NCBI GenBank assembly: GCA_003008705.1
Contig: PDUO01000070.1
Coordinates: 156,687-220,686 of the forward strand
Direction of reading: 5' to 3'
From: Pezicula radicicola
Taxonomy: Eukaryota > Ascomycota > Leotiomycetes > Helotiales > Dermateaceae
DNA length: 64,000 nt
The notes beneath the pieces were generated by a model, which was not told the DNA's origin, searched no databases, and saw nothing but the letters and a program-made list of their open reading frames with translations. A program made the position numbers and the translations under genes. Position 1 is the first letter of the stretch. Each line of letters begins with the position of its first letter. Positions 47,606 to 58,120 of this stretch are shown one piece after another.

Positions 47606-47665
47606 TCTTCTTTTCCTTTTACTTTCTCTCTCTCTCTTTTTCTCACTCACTCTCTTACATTTCTT
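47606..47665 (+). promoter_or_regulatory. Pyrimidine-rich promoter/leader tract
   Basis: Almost continuous C/T (CTTTTCCTTTTACTTTCTC and CTCTCTCTCTTTTTCTCACTC) 70-130 bases before the ATG at 47737. CT blocks like this mark transcription start regions of expressed fungal genes. Confidence 0.45.
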
Positions 47666-47736
47666 AATGTCTACATCTTCTTAGTCCTTCCTTCATTTTT
47701 GTTTTCCCATTTCTTTACACGTCCTGGTAAGCGACA

Positions 47737-49146
47737 ATGGGTGCCGTCGACTTGAGATTCGAGTCGCCTTCTCCGCAACATCTCCGGCTCCTAGCTCTCA
47801 CATCACTTGTGCTTTTGGGATTAACAGGTCTCATCTATGAATACCATGACCTGCTCAGTCAACAAACCGTACACTCGATCCTTCCAAATCTAAAAAATCC
47901 ATCCTCATTACTCTGGTCATCCCCATCATCCTCCTCCCAATTCTGGCCCTCATTCGCTCCACTCCTCGCTGCTGCGGCACCACGATGTTCACCACCAGAG
48001 CTCTCAGGCAAAGCAATAGCCAAAATACAAAACGACGACTCGGGGACTGAGATGGTAAATCATATCGAGATGCCCGACGAGGATATTGAATCTATGCGTC
48101 GGTCACACACTTATTTCCTATCTCAACTCACTGCCAATACACCACCTCTCAATCAATATCCAGGAACCCGCGGGATCGTAACCTCAGCCGGAGGTGCCTA
48201 TTTCCCACCACTCCTCATCTCCCTCCGCTTTCTACGACGCACAGGATCTACACTTCCCGTTGAAGTTTTCCTAGCAACGCCAGATGAATACGAACCTTTG
48301 ATCTGCGATACAATCCTACCATCTCTAAACGCAAAATGCATCATCCTATCCAACATACTAGAAACACATATCTTACCCTTCTCTTTCACCAAATACCAAC
48401 TCAAAGCCTTCGCCATTCTCTTCTCCACCTTCGAAGAACTCCTATTCCTAGACGCCGATAACTTCCCACTACACGCCCCAGAACTCCTCTTCGACTCAGA
48501 CGCCTACATAGAAAAGGGGCTAGTACTCTGGAAAGATTACTGGACACCAACACCATCACCAATCTTCCCCTCCATCATAAGCCTCTCCAGAGGCAAAGAA
48601 ATATTAATGGAAAGACCAACAATCGAAGCCGGACAAATCTTAGTCGATAAAAAACGCCACGCTTCAACATTACTCCTAGCAGGTTATTACAATGCATTCG
48701 GCAAATGGTTTTATCATCTCATGACACAAGGAGGACCAGGAGAAGGAGACAAAGAAACGTTTTCAACCGCAGCTCTAGTATTAGATATACCATTTCATAC
48801 AGTCGAAACAGCACCAACACCACTCGGTATTCGAAATGATGGAGCTGCTGTCCTTCAAGCTTTTACTAATGACAGTAAACCCTTTTTCGTACATGCTAGT
48901 TGGCCGCCGAAATTGAATGCTATGCATAATGTGAGGGATCGGAGACAGTGGGGTGATAAGGAGGATTCTGTTGAGTTGTTTGGTGAGGATTTGGAGGCTG
49001 TTGCTTGGGGGTTTATGGTTGAGATGGCTTGTGGTAGTGATTTGGAGTTTGAGGATTGGAATGGGAAGAATAAGACTGGGACGAGGGTTTGTGAACAGAC
49101 TAAGGAGAGTTTTCGGAAGATGTTTGGCGTGGAGTTTGGGGGGTGA
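47737..49146 (+). CDS. Golgi alpha-mannosyltransferase (MNN2-type)
   Basis: Single exon of 469 residues. A type II anchor lies at about residues 17-34 (LLALTSLVLLGLTGLIYEY), followed by a Ser-rich stem. The catalytic domain opens with YPGTRGIVTSAGGAYFPPLL and LRRTGSTLPVEVFL. ELLFLDADNFPL carries the DxD metal site at 239-241, and GLVLWKDYW, ESG-like EAGQILVDK and KPFFVHASWPPKLNAMH follow. This is the pattern of the Mannosyl_trans3 family, which adds branching mannose to protein glycans in the Golgi. Codon use changes sharply: the first 1.1 kb is C/A-rich and the last 270 bases are G/T-rich. Confidence 0.88.
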   Translation: MGAVDLRFESPSPQHLRLLALTSLVLLGLTGLIYEYHDLLSQQTVHSILPNLKNPSSLLWSSPSSSSQFWPSFAPLLAAAAPRCSPPELSGKAIAKIQNDDSGTEMVNHIEMPDEDIESMRRSHTYFLSQLTANTPPLNQYPGTRGIVTSAGGAYFPPLLISLRFLRRTGSTLPVEVFLATPDEYEPLICDTILPSLNAKCIILSNILETHILPFSFTKYQLKAFAILFSTFEELLFLDADNFPLHAPELLFDSDAYIEKGLVLWKDYWTPTPSPIFPSIISLSRGKEILMERPTIEAGQILVDKKRHASTLLLAGYYNAFGKWFYHLMTQGGPGEGDKETFSTAALVLDIPFHTVETAPTPLGIRNDGAAVLQAFTNDSKPFFVHASWPPKLNAMHNVRDRRQWGDKEDSVELFGEDLEAVAWGFMVEMACGSDLEFEDWNGKNKTGTRVCEQTKESFRKMFGVEFGG

Positions 49147-49619
49147 GAAATTTCGGGTGGATGTGATGAAGGAAAGAGAATTTTGAATAAGCGAGTAAGA
49201 AGGGGCTTGGGTTTGGCTTGGTTTGGATTGAACGCAGGAAAATCGACTACGAGAAGGAGACCTAGCATGGACTTTTCGACGACATCTCTGGATTCCGGGC
49301 CTATCGAGACTTCACCTTGAGAGCCCTATTCGGGGCTCACTCTGGCCTTTCGCATCTGAGTTAGACGCTACACTGCAGCTTCACCCTTGCCGATGATGCA
49401 TGGAGCCAGGCCAGGCCAATGCTATCTTTCTGTTCTGACCTACAGGCCGACAGCAGCCAAAACGGAGAGCCTCCGCAACTAGTAGGCCGTTCTACAATAT
49501 CCCTTTTTTGTCTACAGATAAAGCTAGACAAGCCTGCTAGAACGGCCAAGCCTTTCGTCCTGTACAAGGAGTTCCTCATCAATGAGAAATAGACTCCCAA
49601 TCGAAAACCCGAGATACTA
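49147..49619. other. 3' flank of the mannosyltransferase gene
   Basis: No supported feature. Confidence 0.3.
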
Positions 49620-51970
49620 GCCGCATTCGAAGAAATGGGAAGAAGGATTGAGATGCCTCATGTATCTCTACAGAAGAGAGTATTGAATTGATAGATATTG
49701 CTGTCAAGTACCATATTATTGTCATATCAAACAAGTAGAAATGTAAGACTTATAAATTAGAAAAATAGTATCTTATAAGCCCAAACAGTGTTTCAAGTGG
49801 TAAAGTGAGTTGTAGTTTGGGGATGAGTTTAGCTAGATTAATAGTTCCCACCAGGTAGTGTGCTTTCTAACCTGCTCATTCGACTTCATGCTCATCGCCA
49901 TCAAACTCGAATGCTTCATGACAATACCCTCTGATATAAATGCTAATACGGAGAACAGCAAGCTAGGTAGGTACCTAATCAAAGCCAATAGCTCTTTTGT
50001 TTTGTATTTCCTACCTACAGACTAACTATAATGCCAAATGATAGCATCCTTACATAGGTCTCATCACAACATCAGCTCGTTATTCCAAAAATAGAACTAG
50101 AAGTTAGCTAGCAGAACTCAAATTCATCTAGGACAGTCAGAACGATAATTGCAAGGGCGGATACAAGTAGTTTTTTAACAACGCGAAATAAACTCTCTCG
50201 AGACCTGGTGAGGAGAGCTCTGTATATCGTCGCTTTGATACAGAGAAATGGGAGAAGACTAAGGAATTTAAAGTACATGAGCGTAGAACATGTTGGTGTC
50301 TTAAGTAATATATGACTACTTGAAGATGCAACTACCTAACATTTTCAAGACACGTTACTACGGACGTAATGCTACGACTTTTAGACGACTACGGGATGTA
50401 AAGAAGAATCCCAATAATACATTTAGCTAGGGGCTGAAGAATAGAGTTAGTAGTCAGATTCAAAGATAAAGGAGATGGGGGGCTTGGGTTGATGAATGTT
50501 GTTGTCAATAAATATCTTCTTGTTATATTAAATAAGTAAACTTACGAGTTGTAAATCGGAACAGATATATCGTACAAGTTTTAGAATAAATATTACTATA
50601 GTAAATCCTAACACCATGTAATACCCTTTAACTTTACTTATTTAAAGTAAATTAAGTCTCTCATGTTCTGAAGACAAACTCCCAGTTCTCAAACATTTCT
50701 CTCATTCTTCGGTACGAATAATATAGTACCACAGAAAGGAGCAATGTAATAATACTAGTAACCAAGTGTCCTTCCCTAACCTTGTACTTTAACTAAGATT
50801 TAGATTTGAATTACCGTATATACAATAAAGGTTAAAGAAAATTATTTTTAAGAAGATATTACTAAATAAACTTTACTATTAATAAATATAGAAAGTGCCT
50901 ATCCCTTAAATCGGCGGGAATTGAGGGGAGTTCGAAGATATTAAGTGGGATAATAAGACTCTCGAATTCAAGAATAGACTTAGGAGCTTAGTTCGGAGGT
51001 AGAGAAGAAAGCATCAAGGTGTACAAGAAAAGTTTGTGGGAGAGAGGGATTAAAAATCACGAATAGTATACTAGGGTTTGTAACTTGGTGAATTTGGAAG
51101 GTCGAGGTATTTAGTAGATCCCTATAGGGGAGAGTATTAAACTAGTATATGTTGTTGGTACAGGGGATCTTGCTGTTATAATATAAGTAAGTTTATAAGA
51201 TTTGTAAAGTAGAACAGGAGGATCTTATAGGAATAAATAATAAGAAGCCATACAGTAGGAGATGGCAGCACCCATGATGCTTTTAAATTCTAAAGTCATT
51301 ACGTTAGTAAGTACTCTCAACTTTGCGAACTTTTGGTGCAATGTCATTGTTTTAGCTCTAGAACTTGTGGTTGAATGTCTTTTCTTAAAGCTGTGATCAC
51401 ATTTTTATCATGTTTGCCTCTATTGCCCTGAGTATATTATCCCTCTAAACCGAGCTAATAACGTTATCTCTTGATTTCTTAGAATTTTTTTTATAGAACT
51501 ATATACGTAAAACCAGAAGATGTTGTCATATTACTAATATAGAACCATGAGAACTCTACTACTACCTTGAAAATTTTTCTTCTGAAAATAAAGTATTAGG
51601 ATTCTATAAGTAAACTTAACTTATTAATCTGCTACTTAGGAGTTATAGACAAACTTCAAGACTTTCGCGACTTGAAAAAAAAAGATTTAGTAGCCTATAC
51701 GAAAGAAACGAGAATATCAACACATCTAGTAGATGTCCGCAGAAGAGGGAACGGGGGTAGATTAAATTAATAGATGCTATAACTTGAATAAAAGCCTTAG
51801 TAATAGAAATCAGAGAAAGGGGAAAATGAACAGAGGAATTTGGTAATGTTTGTAGGAAATACATAGTATAAATTAACGGGATTTATTGTCAATTATTATC
51901 TTGTTATTGCAGATAAGTAAAATTTGGAGACAGTTAGATACAACAAGCCTTTCTATGGTTGACTGTAGAT
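49620..51970. repeat. Cluster of four diverged copies of an AT-rich repeat
   Basis: A shared core of roughly 70 bases, of the type GTCAATAAATATCTTCTTGT then TATATTAAATAAGTAAACTT and a GTAAAnnnGAACAG tail, recurs with heavy divergence. Copies lie near 49700, 50500, 51150 and 51890, about 0.6-0.8 kb apart on the same strand. The surrounding DNA is AT-rich and poor in open frames. They may be remnants of one repeat family altered by RIP. Boundaries are approximate. Confidence 0.45.
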
Positions 51971-53144
51971 AAAAGTATTGAAGCATCAAGTCAGTTGTGA
52001 TGACGAGTGACTGCACAAGCACTTTTATACATTGTGAAGTCCTTTTCTAAGTTTGACGATTGTGAGATACATTTGTGATTGCTGAATATGTTGACAAATT
52101 GTAAGAAAAAATCGAGTTAGGCATAATAGTGTGCATCCAGAATTTTTACTAAATGTGGTTAACTTACATCAGGTATGTCTATAGATCAGAGTGTAATAGT
52201 CGTTAACTATATTTAATAAGAGGCACAGTTGTTAGGTGGAGGTGAGGGATGATGTATTTTTAGTGCTTATTTCATTCAAGTGATGTATATCTGAGCAAAT
52301 AAACTGCTTTGTATACCTATTATCTGATGTTAAGAGGGGCGCGGAATATTTTTTAGCTATAGTTAATATTAGGAAATGTTGTCAGGGATCAAGCAATGTA
52401 GAATTCGTATGTTAAGCTTAATTGTAGTCGAAGTGTAACAAATTAAGGCTATTAATCTAGCTATATCTATAAAAAGAAAGATGTGGGACGGTATAGACTG
52501 TTTGTGAAGTAAGCACTGAAAATTCTTATTGCTGGGTATAGATAGAAAGAACTGCCTTTGAAAAACGTAGCTATTAATTAAATGTGCCTGTTTTATGAAG
52601 GAGTGGAGTCGGGCTCTGCCGCAGCATAATTTAGTGCAAGGCCCATATAAAATTACTGCTCGTCAGTAAAATCTTCCTCTCTTCATCAACAGCACGATTT
52701 TCATCGAAAGCTTCGTTTTTTTCCCACCCACCATCCCTATAGTCTATGTATATAGTTAGTTTTAGCCTTATTACGGGAGCGTTTGGCAGCAAACAGGCAC
52801 CCTAGAGCATCATTTCCTATACAAATTAGGAGCAATTCGATGTTGCCGTATGGGCTAAAGCTGCTCTAGGCGTGCCGGTTTAGGCGCTGCACTCTGGCCA
52901 GGCACGAAATAAGACAATATTAAAACCGTTCATATTGATAATAGCGATTGACTTGGTAAGTCCAAAATCTACGAACTAATTCGACGAAATGGGATGAATA
53001 AAATAGCTAAAAAATCACACGATCTTCCTCCTAATCTATTGCACTCCGTTAAAACTGTTCTTGAACCCTATTCTGATAAAAGCATATTTAAAATACTGTT
53101 CGCAGCCCACTCTGGCTACAAATATCTGAAAGAGGTATTATCGT
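51971..53144. other. AT-rich intergenic region
   Basis: No supported gene. A segment at 52720-52900 is less AT-rich but has no frame. Confidence 0.35.
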
Positions 53145-53414
53145 ATGGCTAGAAACTCTACAACGATATCGGTATCATCTTCGAGTCATAAAAATGGCCT
53201 ATAATATGATCCATTACATGCACCAGCAACGCCACCAAGTCATGATAATTTGATAAGTCTTCTAACGGATAAAGCGGAGAAAGTTCCGGCTACCCAGGCA
53301 GCAAAGGTGTGAGAGGGGAAGACTGAAGAGGTCGAGGAGCACACCCCCTTTCACTATTTCCACGAATACCAAAGCGAAACTGCATCATGGATGCTAATCG
53401 ATGATCTCTCTCAG
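53145..53414 (+). pseudogene. Relic first exon of an unidentified protein
   Basis: A 90-codon frame runs from ATG (MARNSTTISVSSSSHKNGL) to LIDDLSQ, directly before a GTAAGC donor at 53415. It has just two in-frame stops, TAA near 53202 and TGA near 53310. These are the products expected from CAA and CGA by a single C-to-T change. The rest reads like ordinary coding sequence (YDPLHAPATPPSHDNLISLL, EHTPFHYFHEYQ). No family is recognised, and no following exon could be traced. Confidence 0.5.
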
Positions 53415-54963
53415 GTAAGCAAACTATCAGCTTTGAGTGATACCTGCGAATTATGAATTTTTATTGGTGACTTTGTGTAAAGTATTTGAATTTAAACCGA
53501 GTATCAGTCATCTTGTATGGTTACCACAGGACTCCTATTTTGCAACTGATAACTCGCGCCCTTAACCGAGCACGCTAAGTCCCCCTATAGGAGTTCCCTC
53601 GCCAGTCACGTGCAAATGGATGTGCGGTTTCGTCATTGGTTGGCTCGGGTTCTCGAAATCTCACTTTGGTCCTATGTATATACCACGCTGCAGCTCTAGT
53701 GACCTCTTCAGCTCTCAATTCCTTCACAAAACCTGTGAAAGAAGTTCGCTTGCGCAGTCTACCCCGAAGTGACTCCGTTTAACTCGACACCATGGTTTGA
53801 CTTGTTTATTACTGGTTGTTGTGTCGGACAGACTTGAACTTAAATAAATTTAACTCATACTGATGCATACTAGAAAGTGTTCCACTAGAATGTTGGTGAT
53901 TTAGTGGCGCTCCTTAAAGTGGAATGTAGAGCGGATTAGCTGCGAATAATTAGCCTAATGGCGTATAAACTGATATAAAAAACTTGCGAAACGAGCAAAC
54001 CTGTGTAAGCAAGTACGTCAAAGGCTCACTGTATTCTGCAAACCCCGCAAAGCTTTCATTTCTATCATAAAAGCATTACTGAGGCGCGCTCACTGAATCC
54101 GGTTTCCCCGGCTGCTGAGAAGTCCACGAGAATAAAAATCGTATTGTTTTTACCAATTATGATTTTTGGATGTTTGGTTTGGTTGCACAAAGACTTAGTA
54201 GGACGGACTTACGTACAACCGCTGTTCCCTCATTGAATCGCTTCGAGCTGACACGAGCTGTCAGGTGAACGAACCTTAGAGTGGACCTCTGGTTATGTAT
54301 GCCATACCAACAGAAATTTCGGACCATACACGCAGCTTCTTTTTAAAACGAGCTCCAGAAACTATTGGCTAGTTGTGACAGGAAGTCAGGTCGTTTGGAA
54401 GACTAAACAGGATCTGTGCATCAGGCATCCAACGTAACCTCAAGCCACTGTACTCCAACAAGACTTACATGCTGCTTCCTTAAATAGCTGTATGGTGGAT
54501 GATTTTTCTATGGGGAATTTTCCTTCGTAGTTGTAGAAAATATAGCAATACGTTGATGCAAATATTTGACGTAACTAAATGTATGAAAGCAGGTTAAACT
54601 CAAGAACTCTAAATAAGCAACTTAGAGAAGCAAAAACAAGCAATTTGAAGCTTCAGCCAAGCCGCATTCATCCGATCACGTCTTCGTACCTTACATGTAC
54701 CTTGCATACCAAATTAGGGAAATGGTGTTCGTGTTACACAACGCTGATTGTGACATGAGTTCCGTCTTATGAGGCTTTTCATAGCTTCAAAAATGCGGGG
54801 AGATACTGTGCCGCTGAAATGTTGAATATGCGGACAAACTCTGATCTAATGCTTACTGCGGTAGCTCGTATAGCTTACAGCCATATGAACGGCTGCTCAG
54901 TGTCTTGAGTGTAATAGTTCAGCTTCGTTCCCGAGAATATCAAGGTGCGGTAACTTGCTCAAG
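53415..54963. other. Intergenic region with an orphan promoter-like stretch
   Basis: Around 53630-53800 lie CATTGG (reverse CCAAT), TATGTATATACC and a pyrimidine-rich leader ending CTCGACACCATG. The frame from that ATG stops at the third codon (ATG GTT TGA). Beyond that there is no supported gene until the TATA box of the cysteine-rich gene. Confidence 0.35.
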
Positions 54964-54969
54964 TATAAG
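54964..54969 (+). promoter_or_regulatory. TATA box of the cysteine-rich precursor gene
   Basis: TATAAG about 120 bases before the ATG at 55086, followed by an A/C-rich leader with TTCTTCTAAGC. Confidence 0.45.
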
Positions 54970-55085
54970 AACACCACCGTTCCAACAGTTAAGCTTTAAT
55001 AAAGACATAGAATAAAACATCAAATCTTCTCAACTAACTTTGGTTGTTTAAATTCTTCTAAGCAATTTAGACCCTCAAGCTCAAA

Positions 55086-56129
55086 ATGAAGGCCGTTCTT
55101 CTTGGCATGATAGCTGCAGCTATTTTCGGCACCAATGCTCTTGCTACACCTATCCAATGTGACATCGTGTGTGTCGAGCCCTTACAACACGACCCTAAGG
55201 TAAACACCTTATTGAGAACTCTACTAGTAGTTAACTAAGCATATAACTAGGCGGCCGCCAGCTGCAATTGTGCAGAGAGATACTGCCCAACACCAGAAGG
55301 TCCAGGTGGACCCAATATTCCCGCAGGCTATGTCTGGGGTTGGGACCAGGCAATTGACGCTTGCGGACCAGTTCCAGATGGAGACCAATGTGCAGGCCTC
55401 GATGTAGAGTGTGTCTCTCATTACGCTTATAGATGGAACGGAGTTGACACCTGCCAATGTCTACCCCTTCTATCCAAGCGTGTTCTCCCACCAACCTGTC
55501 CTCTGCTTCCATGCATTCTACCCTCACAACACGACAACAGTGCTCTACCCACAGACTGCAACTGTGCGGACAAATACTGCCCAACCCCACAAGGTCCAGG
55601 AGGTCCCAATATCCCATCCGGAGAAACCTGGGCTTACAATGCCACTTCTAACGCGTGCGGCCCAGTTTTTAATCCACAGGCCGAATGCGTTTCTCTCGGC
55701 GTCCAATGTATCGCTAATTGGACTTATGGATGGTACGGTCTCGATTCTGCATGTATGTGCATACCTGATTATTTCCACAAACGAGATGCTGCTCCCATTG
55801 GACCTATCTGCGACATCGCATGTATTCTCCCCGAAGCTTACGATCCAAATGCGATATCACCAACTTGCAACTGTGCTGAGCGTGTCTGTCCACCTGGCCC
55901 TGAATGTCCTGTTGATACAACCTTTGGTTGGGATCAAGTAACTGGTGCTTGTGGATGCGTTGCCTCTCCTGAAGCTCAGTGTGTTGCTACTGGGATTGAT
56001 TGTGTTGATGGATATACTTATGGTTGGGATGCTGTTGATTCAAGGTGTAAATGCTTGGCGAATGGATTAAAGGCTAAGCGTCAGATTGAGAACGTATGTC
56101 ACGGAATACTATGTACCGAAGTAAACTAA
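55086..56129 (+). CDS. Secreted three-module cysteine-rich protein with Lys-Arg sites between modules
   Basis: Two exons, 55086..55199 and 55251..56129, give 330 residues. The signal peptide is MKAVLLGMIAAAIFGTNALA. Three homologous modules follow, about residues 21-115, 116-216 and 217-315. They end in LLSKR, YFHKR and LKAKR, and a 15-residue tail with two Cys comes last. Each module has a C-x3-C start, then C-N-C-A-(E/D)-(R/K)-x-C-P, a Cys in the AC(G) segment, and a pair near its end (CQC, CMC, CKC). The counts are 10, 10 and 12 Cys. Modules 1 and 2 share PTP-GPGGPNIP and are the closest pair. Lys-Arg at module ends is the Kex2 cleavage signal, so three extracellular peptides are predicted. 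No known family is recognised; an effector or adhesion role is inference. Confidence 0.88.
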
Positions 56130-56722
56130 ATCTTGTTTTAGTAGGCCATCTCTTGAAGACTGGGATATTGGATGGAATTCAAAAAGTATTTTTTTTTGTG
56201 TTGAGTTTGGGGACATTGGACATCGGACATGAGACTTGAGATTTCCGCCTTTTCTTTCAATATTTGGATCTTTAACTTAGCTAAACACTCGTTAAATAAA
56301 ATTATTTTGCATTGGAATTTCTTGGAGCCGCTACGATCAAAAATATTGATTGACCTGCATATGTTTAGGTAGAACATCTGACACTACAGAGCATATGCGC
56401 TCTAGACACCAACTAAGTGTGACGTATTGCTTATTTCGTAGAAATTGGGGTCTAGAACAGAGAATTTTCTCTCACATTCTTTGCCCTACCTTCGCCATAT
56501 GACTTTGATTTGCGTCAAGCCCAAAGACACACTGAATCTCCTTGATTGAGTGTCATATATCCTTGCTAGAACTGCATTAATACCATCCGGAGTCAAAATA
56601 AAAAGAAATTTAACGACTAAAAGTAGAAATACATAAAAATAGTACTGAAATATGATTAAATAAAGACACACAACCTGAAGACCCCTAGGTGAATTCTCAC
56701 TCATGTCATTATCCCTGCCTTG
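56130..56722. other. Gap after the cysteine-rich gene
   Basis: 3' flanks of two convergent genes, AT-rich, with no supported feature. Confidence 0.35.
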
Positions 56723-57274
56723 TCAATTATGCATACTCATTTCCTGCCGCAACTCCTTAACCTCATCAATATCCATTTCCTCTTCTTCATCAAACTCATC
56801 GTCGTCATCATCATCCTCCTCGTCACTCATCTCATCCTCATCTATCTCCTGATCCTCATCCTCATCCTCATCACTCTCATCGCCCCAAGAAGGCTCATCA
56901 AGCTCCTTAGTATAATCAGGCTTCGGTACAATCTTAACCCCAAGAGCCTTCAATTCCCTTATCAGAGCTCTCTTCTCAACTGAAACACCATCTATATCTC
57001 CTAATTCAACATCTGAATCCGATTCTTCTTCTTTGATTTGGGCATCAGCGCTGGGAATGTGGGCTGGAGAAGGAGACTTTTCGAAGTTTAGATTTGGGAT
57101 TGGTGTTTGGTCTTTGAGTCGTAGTTTTTGGAGGTGATTTGGGAGGGATTTCTGGTGGGGTGTTAGTTCGTTTGGGGTTGAGTTTGATGATAATGAGTAC
57201 ACTATAAGGAGATAACTTACTGCTTCTTCTTTCTTATCGCTAACTATGTTTTGGTATTGTGAGTCGCCTCCCAT
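56723..57274 (-). CDS. Small acidic protein of unknown function
   Basis: The start MGGDSQYQNIVSDKKEEA is followed by a 57-base in-frame intron (GTAAGT to CACCAG). The protein continues KSLPNHLQKLRLKDQTPIPN, giving about 164 residues. The C-terminal third is almost all Asp and Glu (EDEDEDQEIDEDEMSDEE and similar), encoded by CAT/CTC-type repeats on the plus strand. The acidic tail suggests a nuclear or chaperone-like protein, but nothing specific is recognised. It is read as a real gene because of the intron and the conserved-looking middle part (VSVEKRALIRELKALGVKIV). Confidence 0.6.
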   Translation of the reverse strand: MGGDSQYQNIVSDKKEEAVSYLLIVYSLSSNSTPNELTPHQKSLPNHLQKLRLKDQTPIPNLNFEKSPSPAHIPSADAQIKEEESDSDVELGDIDGVSVEKRALIRELKALGVKIVPKPDYTKELDEPSWGDESDEDEDEDQEIDEDEMSDEEDDDDDDEFDEEEEMDIDEVKELRQEMSMHN

Positions 57275-58120
57275 GATGAATAGTCTTTCTGATTTATGTA
57301 TTAGAAATGTGATAAGAAAGTTAGGAATTGTTTGTTTAGAGTAGAAGAAATATCTTGCTCAACTGTTGTCGACTTGTTTTATACTCCTCTAAGCGAGCTC
57401 GGTGAGGCCATCGCTATCTGAAATAAGAACCGTCCAATCATACTCTTCATATAGTCTTAGTTCTTGCGGCACAGCTAGTAGAATTAGTCTGTCCAATCAC
57501 GATATCTCTGCTCCATTAATTCTTATGCTAATGTTTAGGAGGTCTAGCATTGCCTGTCCAATTAGAAACACCCATTGTTTTACACCTTCCTATTTAGGTA
57601 TAATTTAGGCAACAGCAACTCGCCGTTGACTCACCGGAGGCCTATAAGTCTTTATTAATGCTAGGGTATAGCTAGGCTATAATAACTTGTTTTATTTTCT
57701 AAGACAGCATAGTTTACTTGTAGTGAAAAGCTAGTAGTTTACAATAGCTAAGTTCTTTTATACAAGTAAAAATCATAAGTTACCTATTCTATACATAAAA
57801 ACTTGTACTTCGAAGAATGATTTTCAAAGGACAATGTTAAAATAAATCTCTAGTGATCCATAGTAAGGGCCGTGTAAAATTCTCAAGGGACATGCTATGT
57901 TTAAACTTCAGTAAACAGTTCTCTATTGTCGCTATACCGCGCAAGGAATGGTTCCTTACGTTTAGAATCCTTAGAATTCAGTAGCGGCAAAGAATTACCA
58001 AGGCGCCTATATCCATTACTCCAGCTGCTATCTCGCTATCACTCTAACATGCCGTCAACCCCTAGTATCGTCAAACTAACTTCTAGTAATAAAGTAAACC
58101 AAAACTAACGCCCTCCAGTC
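57275..58120. other. Intergenic region, possibly old repeat
   Basis: GTCCAAT recurs three times (57430-57560). From 57600 to 57800 the sequence is rich in TAG and CTA. No supported gene. Confidence 0.35.

Noticed and set aside
55086..56129. Linking the cysteine-rich precursor to the UstYa gene as one RiPP pathway
   Set aside because: They are 48 kb apart with many unrelated genes between, and the modules are large and disulfide-rich, unlike the short core peptides of UstYa substrates.
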